A DNA stretch of 10,460 bases, taken from contig JALWNR010000697.1 of the NCBI GenBank assembly GCA_027083715.1, forward strand, positions 1 through 10,460, written 5' to 3'. Positions 7,130 to 10,460 of this stretch are shown here, in pieces. Position numbers and translations under genes: made by a program. Below the pieces are notes generated by a model. That model saw nothing but the letters and a program-made list of their open reading frames with translations. It made no database searches and was not told the DNA's origin. This stretch comes from Bacteroidales bacterium. GTDB taxonomy: Bacteria > Bacteroidota > Bacteroidia > Bacteroidales > NBLH01. Positions within the stretch are counted from its first letter, which is position 1, and every line of letters begins with the position of its first letter.

Positions 7130-9904
7130 TTATCCATTTAATTTTTCTTTTAGAAAATATCCCGTGTGACTTTTAGAACATGCTACGATTTCTTCAGGTG
7201 TTCCTGTTGCTACAATTTGCCCACCTTTGTCTCCTCCTTCAGGACCAATATCAATAATATAATCTGCATATTTGATAACCTCTAAGTTATGTTCTATAAC
7301 AATAATCGAATGTCCATTTTCTAAAAGTTCATCAAATGCTGTTAATAATTTCTTTATATCATGAAAATGTAAGCCTGTTGTCGGCTCATCAAATAGGAAT
7401 AAAGTAGAAGGAATCGCTGATCCTTTAGCTAAAAAAGATGCTAATTTGATTCTTTGCGCCTCTCCTCCACTCATTGTTGAAGATGCTTGCCCCATTTTTA
7501 AATATCCTAGACCTACTTTAATGAATGGAGATATTTTTTCTATCATCTTTTCCTCTAGACGATTTCGCTTTTCTCCAAAAAATTCGAAAGCTTCATCAAT
7601 ACTCATTTCCAAAACATCTGCTATACTTTTACCATGATATAAAATATCTAATGCTTCGCGTTTATATCTTGTCCCTTTACACTCTTCGCAGATTAATTCG
7701 ACATCCGCCATGAACTGCATTTCCACACGTATAATCCCCTCTCCTTCACAGACTTCACATCGACCTCCATCGGTGTTAAAACTAAAGTATCCAGGCTTCA
7801 AACCTCTTGCTTTTGCAGCCGGAGTTCGTGAAAAAAGTGTCCGTATTTCATCAAAAGCTTTGACGTAAGTCGCCGGATTACTACGCGATGATTTTCCTAT
7901 GGGATTTTGATCTATGAACTCAATGTTTTTGATTTCATTAATATCCCCTTTCAATTCCCCAAAAAAACTTTCTGTTATAGATTGATTGTCTAATCTTCTT
8001 TTTAATAAAGGATAAAAAATTTCATTAACTAAAGTTGACTTTCCCGAACCACTAACTCCCGTAACACAAACAAGATTATTTAAAGGAAATGTAACATCTA
8101 CTCCTTTGATATTGTATTTGTAAGCTTTATTTAGTTTAATTTTTCCTTTTGCTTTTCTTCGTTTCTCAGGAACCGGAATTTCTTCTTTTCCCGTAAGGTA
8201 TTTTGCTGTCAAACTATTTTTAGCCTTTGGCAGGTCGTTAAATTTACCTTGAAAAACCAATTCTCCTCCAAATCGTCCTGCTTTTGGACCTAAATCAATA
8301 ATTTCATCTGCCGACTTCATCACTTCTTCTTCATGCTCTACTATAATCACCGTATTTCCAATATCTCTTAAATTCTCTAAAACTTTGATAAAACGAGCCG
8401 TATCTCTGGGGTGCAAACCAATAGACGGTTCATCTAAAATATACATTGCTCCCACCAAACTACTCCCTAGTGATGTTGCTAAGTGAATCCGTTGTGCTTC
8501 TCCTCCCGACAAGGTTCCGGAAGCCCTGTTTAGCGTCAGATACCCCAGTCCTACTTCTTGTAAAAACCGAAGACGACCTACAATTTCAGGATAAATACGA
8601 TGAACAATTTGTTTTTCATGTTTTTCAACTTCTAAATTTTCAAAGAATTTTAAACATTCATCAACCGGCATTAAAACAATATCAACAATCGATTTTCCAT
8701 TGATTTTTACATAAGAAGCATCTTTTCTTAATCGTGTTCCTTTACAATCAGGACAAAGTGTTTTCCCTCTAAATCTAGAAAGAAAAACTCTTGCTTGGAT
8801 CTTATAGGATTTTGCGGAAATAAAAGAAAAGAAATCATTAATCCCATTTAAACCATTCCATAAGATATCGAGTTGTTTTTCGGTTAAATCTTTAATTGGT
8901 TTGTGAATTGGAAAATCAAGTGTCGAGAAAATAAATTTCTCCAAATGTTTTGATGATTTCTCCCCTCTCCAAGGAACAACTGCCCCTTCATAAAGAGTTA
9001 AAGTTTTATCGGGAATGACCAAATCCGGATCGATTCCAATGGTATAACCATATCCTTCGCAAGTCTTACAAGCTCCAAATGGATTGTTAAATGTGAAAAA
9101 ATGTTCCGTTGGTTCTTGAAACTCGATTCCATCTCTTTCAAAACGGTTCGAAAAATGATGCAATCGTTTATCTTTTAATGAAAAAATAAAACATTCACCA
9201 TTCCCTTCATCAAAAGCAATTTGAATTGAATCTCCATACCTGGAAACCTCATCTTCTTGTTCAAAGTCAATAGAAATACGGTCAACAACCAACAATGCTG
9301 ATTGAACATTTTCAGGTGTATTTTGTAGAGCATCTTCTATTCGTATGACTTCATCATTAACAAAAATCCTCACATATCCCTGTTGTTTCAGTATTTCCAA
9401 TTGTCGTTGTACGCCATATTTTTCCCAACTCTTCAAAGGGGATAAAATCATCACTTTTTCTTTCTTTTCTTTTTGAGAAAGAAATTGAACAACATCCGTT
9501 ACTGTATCTTTTTTTACTTCCTGTCCCGAAACAGGGGATATGGTCTTACCTATACGTGCGTATAAAACTTTTAAATAATCATATATTTCCGTCCTTGTAC
9601 CTACTGTTGAACGTGGATTATTACTTGTAACCTTTTGTTCAATAGCAATTGCAGGAGAAATACCTTTGATATAATCAACTTCCGGTTTCTTTAATTTCCC
9701 CAGAAATTGTCGTGCATAAGCGGAAAGACTTTCAATGTATCTTCGTTGTCCTTCAGCATATAAAGTATCAAAAGCTAATGTTGATTTCCCGGATCCGGAA
9801 AGTCCCGTAATTACCGTTAATTTCTCATGCGGAATGAGTACATCTATATTTTTCAGATTGTGCATCTTTGCACCTTTAATTTCAATATGATTCCGCTTTG
9901 TCAT
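7130..9904 (-). CDS. uvrA: UvrA, excinuclease ABC subunit A
   Basis: 924 residues, close to the usual ~940. UvrA is the ATP-driven damage sensor of nucleotide excision repair; as a dimer it loads UvrB on damaged DNA in the cytoplasm. Domains in order: Walker A GLSGSGKST (34-42); a UvrB-binding region (about 130-245); the first zinc-module region (about 250-285); CPDC (384-387); ABC signature LSGGEAQRI (465-473) with Walker B ending DEPSIGLH (491-498); second Walker A GVSGSGKST (616-624); a complete CX2CX19CX2C zinc finger (Cys716, 719, 739, 742); second signature MSGGEAQRI (811-819) and Walker B ending DEPTTGLH (839-846). Both ATPase sites look intact. Oddly, the first zinc module keeps CKTC (279-282) but not the upstream CxxC expected near 254-257. 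The UvrB-binding region argues for a class able to work with UvrB. The ATG at 9904 gives the standard short N-terminus. It lies 99 bp downstream of the DUF3667-like gene on the same strand. Confidence 0.97.
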   Translation of the reverse strand: MTKRNHIEIKGAKMHNLKNIDVLIPHEKLTVITGLSGSGKSTLAFDTLYAEGQRRYIESLSAYARQFLGKLKKPEVDYIKGISPAIAIEQKVTSNNPRSTVGTRTEIYDYLKVLYARIGKTISPVSGQEVKKDTVTDVVQFLSQKEKKEKVMILSPLKSWEKYGVQRQLEILKQQGYVRIFVNDEVIRIEDALQNTPENVQSALLVVDRISIDFEQEDEVSRYGDSIQIAFDEGNGECFIFSLKDKRLHHFSNRFERDGIEFQEPTEHFFTFNNPFGACKTCEGYGYTIGIDPDLVIPDKTLTLYEGAVVPWRGEKSSKHLEKFIFSTLDFPIHKPIKDLTEKQLDILWNGLNGINDFFSFISAKSYKIQARVFLSRFRGKTLCPDCKGTRLRKDASYVKINGKSIVDIVLMPVDECLKFFENLEVEKHEKQIVHRIYPEIVGRLRFLQEVGLGYLTLNRASGTLSGGEAQRIHLATSLGSSLVGAMYILDEPSIGLHPRDTARFIKVLENLRDIGNTVIIVEHEEEVMKSADEIIDLGPKAGRFGGELVFQGKFNDLPKAKNSLTAKYLTGKEEIPVPEKRRKAKGKIKLNKAYKYNIKGVDVTFPLNNLVCVTGVSGSGKSTLVNEIFYPLLKRRLDNQSITESFFGELKGDINEIKNIEFIDQNPIGKSSRSNPATYVKAFDEIRTLFSRTPAAKARGLKPGYFSFNTDGGRCEVCEGEGIIRVEMQFMADVELICEECKGTRYKREALDILYHGKSIADVLEMSIDEAFEFFGEKRNRLEEKMIEKISPFIKVGLGYLKMGQASSTMSGGEAQRIKLASFLAKGSAIPSTLFLFDEPTTGLHFHDIKKLLTAFDELLENGHSIIVIEHNLEVIKYADYIIDIGPEGGDKGGQIVATGTPEEIVACSKSHTGYFLKEKLNG

Positions 9905-10003
9905 ATAACAAAAATACGATGAAGTTCTTTAAAATTGACGGGAGATATAAAAAACAATAGAGGAAAGATGAATTACCTATTATTTTTCATAAAATAATGA
10001 ACC

Positions 10004-10460
10004 TCAGTTAACCTTTATTGACCCCGCTAAATAAAAACCAAAAAGAATTATAATCATCGATACGGTATTAATAATTAAGTACATCAATATTTTCACTTTA
10101 TTCGATGAAAAAACTTTGGCATTCCAAATCATAATGAATAATAAATACAAAATGAAAAATCCTATTTGTATTGATTTATTAATGCTCAACAAGTTTAAAA
10201 TTATAGACACAGGAAAAAATAAAATAGACCATATACTTACAATGTAAGTATTCAAAATCAAATGCTCATAAAAATTATTTTTATATTCAATATAATAAGT
10301 CATAAAACTGGATAAAGAATATAAAAATATAAGAACCATTAATAATACAAACTGTTGAGCAAAATTACTTGCTATTTCAACTCCCAAAAAACTATAAGAA
10401 AGCAAAATTTGGATCAGGAAAAGGAAAGATGCTATTACCAGAAATTTATTTGGAGAGTAA
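10004..10460 (-). CDS. DUF3667-like membrane protein, 5' end outside window
   Basis: The frame is open to the right edge, so only the C-terminal 151 residues are visible and the true start is off the window; the TTG at 10405 that could be taken as a start encodes an internal Leu. The visible N-terminus reads YSPNKFL, like the 'SPxKFL' entry into the membrane region of DUF3667 proteins of Bacteroidota. NNFYEHLILNTY (visible residues 61-72) resembles their conserved 'Y-x-EHL' motif between two membrane helices. About five hydrophobic segments are seen, covering most of the chain, ending GSIKVN. Full members usually carry a cysteine-rich zinc-ribbon N-terminus, which would be outside the window. 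Function is unknown. The family assignment rests on motif memory only. Stop is TGA; the 99-bp gap to uvrA shows no clear terminator, so read-through into uvrA is possible. Confidence 0.65.
   Translation of the reverse strand, partial: YSPNKFLVIASFLFLIQILLSYSFLGVEIASNFAQQFVLLMVLIFLYSLSSFMTYYIEYKNNFYEHLILNTYIVSIWSILFFPVSIILNLLSINKSIQIGFFILYLLFIMIWNAKVFSSNKVKILMYLIINTVSMIIILFGFYLAGSIKVN

Noticed and set aside
9909..9916. TATTTTTG on the minus strand just before uvrA, an exact TAnnTTTG match
   Set aside because: It ends only four bases before the ATG, and no TTG lies 17-23 bases upstream of it. It would need a nearly leaderless message, so a chance match in AT-rich DNA is more likely.
9986..10001. 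Small hairpin TTCAT/ATGAA between the DUF3667-like gene and uvrA
   Set aside because: It has only five AT-rich pairs with a six-base loop and no T-tract on the transcribed strand, so it is too weak to call a terminator.
10403..10405. TTG as start of the right-edge membrane protein
   Set aside because: The frame stays open to base 10460, and the upstream residues (YSPNKFL and a hydrophobic run) continue the family pattern, so this is an internal leucine.
1..10460. Search for CRISPR arrays, insertion sequences, long direct repeats, tRNA or rRNA genes, and defence or phage genes
   Set aside because: None was seen by eye. The window is almost fully covered by seven housekeeping-like genes, and the longest gap without a gene is about 193 bases (5095-5287).

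Overview
The window looks like chromosomal DNA of a member of the Bacteroidota, most likely the Flavobacteriia. The evidence is the low GC content (judged by eye), the mix of families (a YfhO-like giant membrane protein, a DUF1573 lipoprotein, a Bacteroidota-type UvrA, a DUF3667-type membrane protein), the near absence of Shine-Dalgarno sequences with A-rich leaders instead, and a perfect match to the Bacteroidota -7 promoter element TAnnTTTG. Genus cannot be decided from this stretch. I see no insertion sequence, phage gene, CRISPR array, tRNA or rRNA.

Layout, left to right. (1) Bases 1-2871, plus strand: a YfhO-family polytopic membrane protein whose start lies beyond the left edge. (2) 2883-2913: a strong symmetrical terminator that can serve both converging transcripts. 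(3) 2983-5094, minus strand: a two-gene unit, an S41 C-terminal processing protease followed 12 bp later by a DUF1573 lipoprotein. (4) 5095-5287: a divergent control region with a perfect 21-bp palindrome and a Bacteroidota-type promoter. (5) 5288-7127, plus strand: a secreted NlpC/P60 peptidoglycan endopeptidase and, 40 bp later, a lipoprotein lytic transglycosylase. (6) 7130-9904, minus strand: uvrA, whose stop is only 2 bp from the transglycosylase stop. (7) 10004-10460, minus strand: the C-terminal part of a DUF3667-like membrane protein running off the right edge.

The central block (2983-7127) reads as a cell-envelope module. A periplasmic S41 protease with an outer-envelope lipoprotein is encoded back-to-back with two enzymes that cut the two bond types of peptidoglycan, peptide and glycan. 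In E. coli the S41 protease Prc, with the TPR lipoprotein NlpI, degrades the NlpC/P60 endopeptidase MepS. A similar protease-hydrolase relationship is a reasonable but untested idea here. UvrA (nucleotide excision repair) and the flanking membrane proteins have no evident functional tie to this block. I found no convincing undescribed system; the shared control region with its palindrome, the protease/hydrolase pairing and the incomplete first zinc module of UvrA are the points most worth checking.
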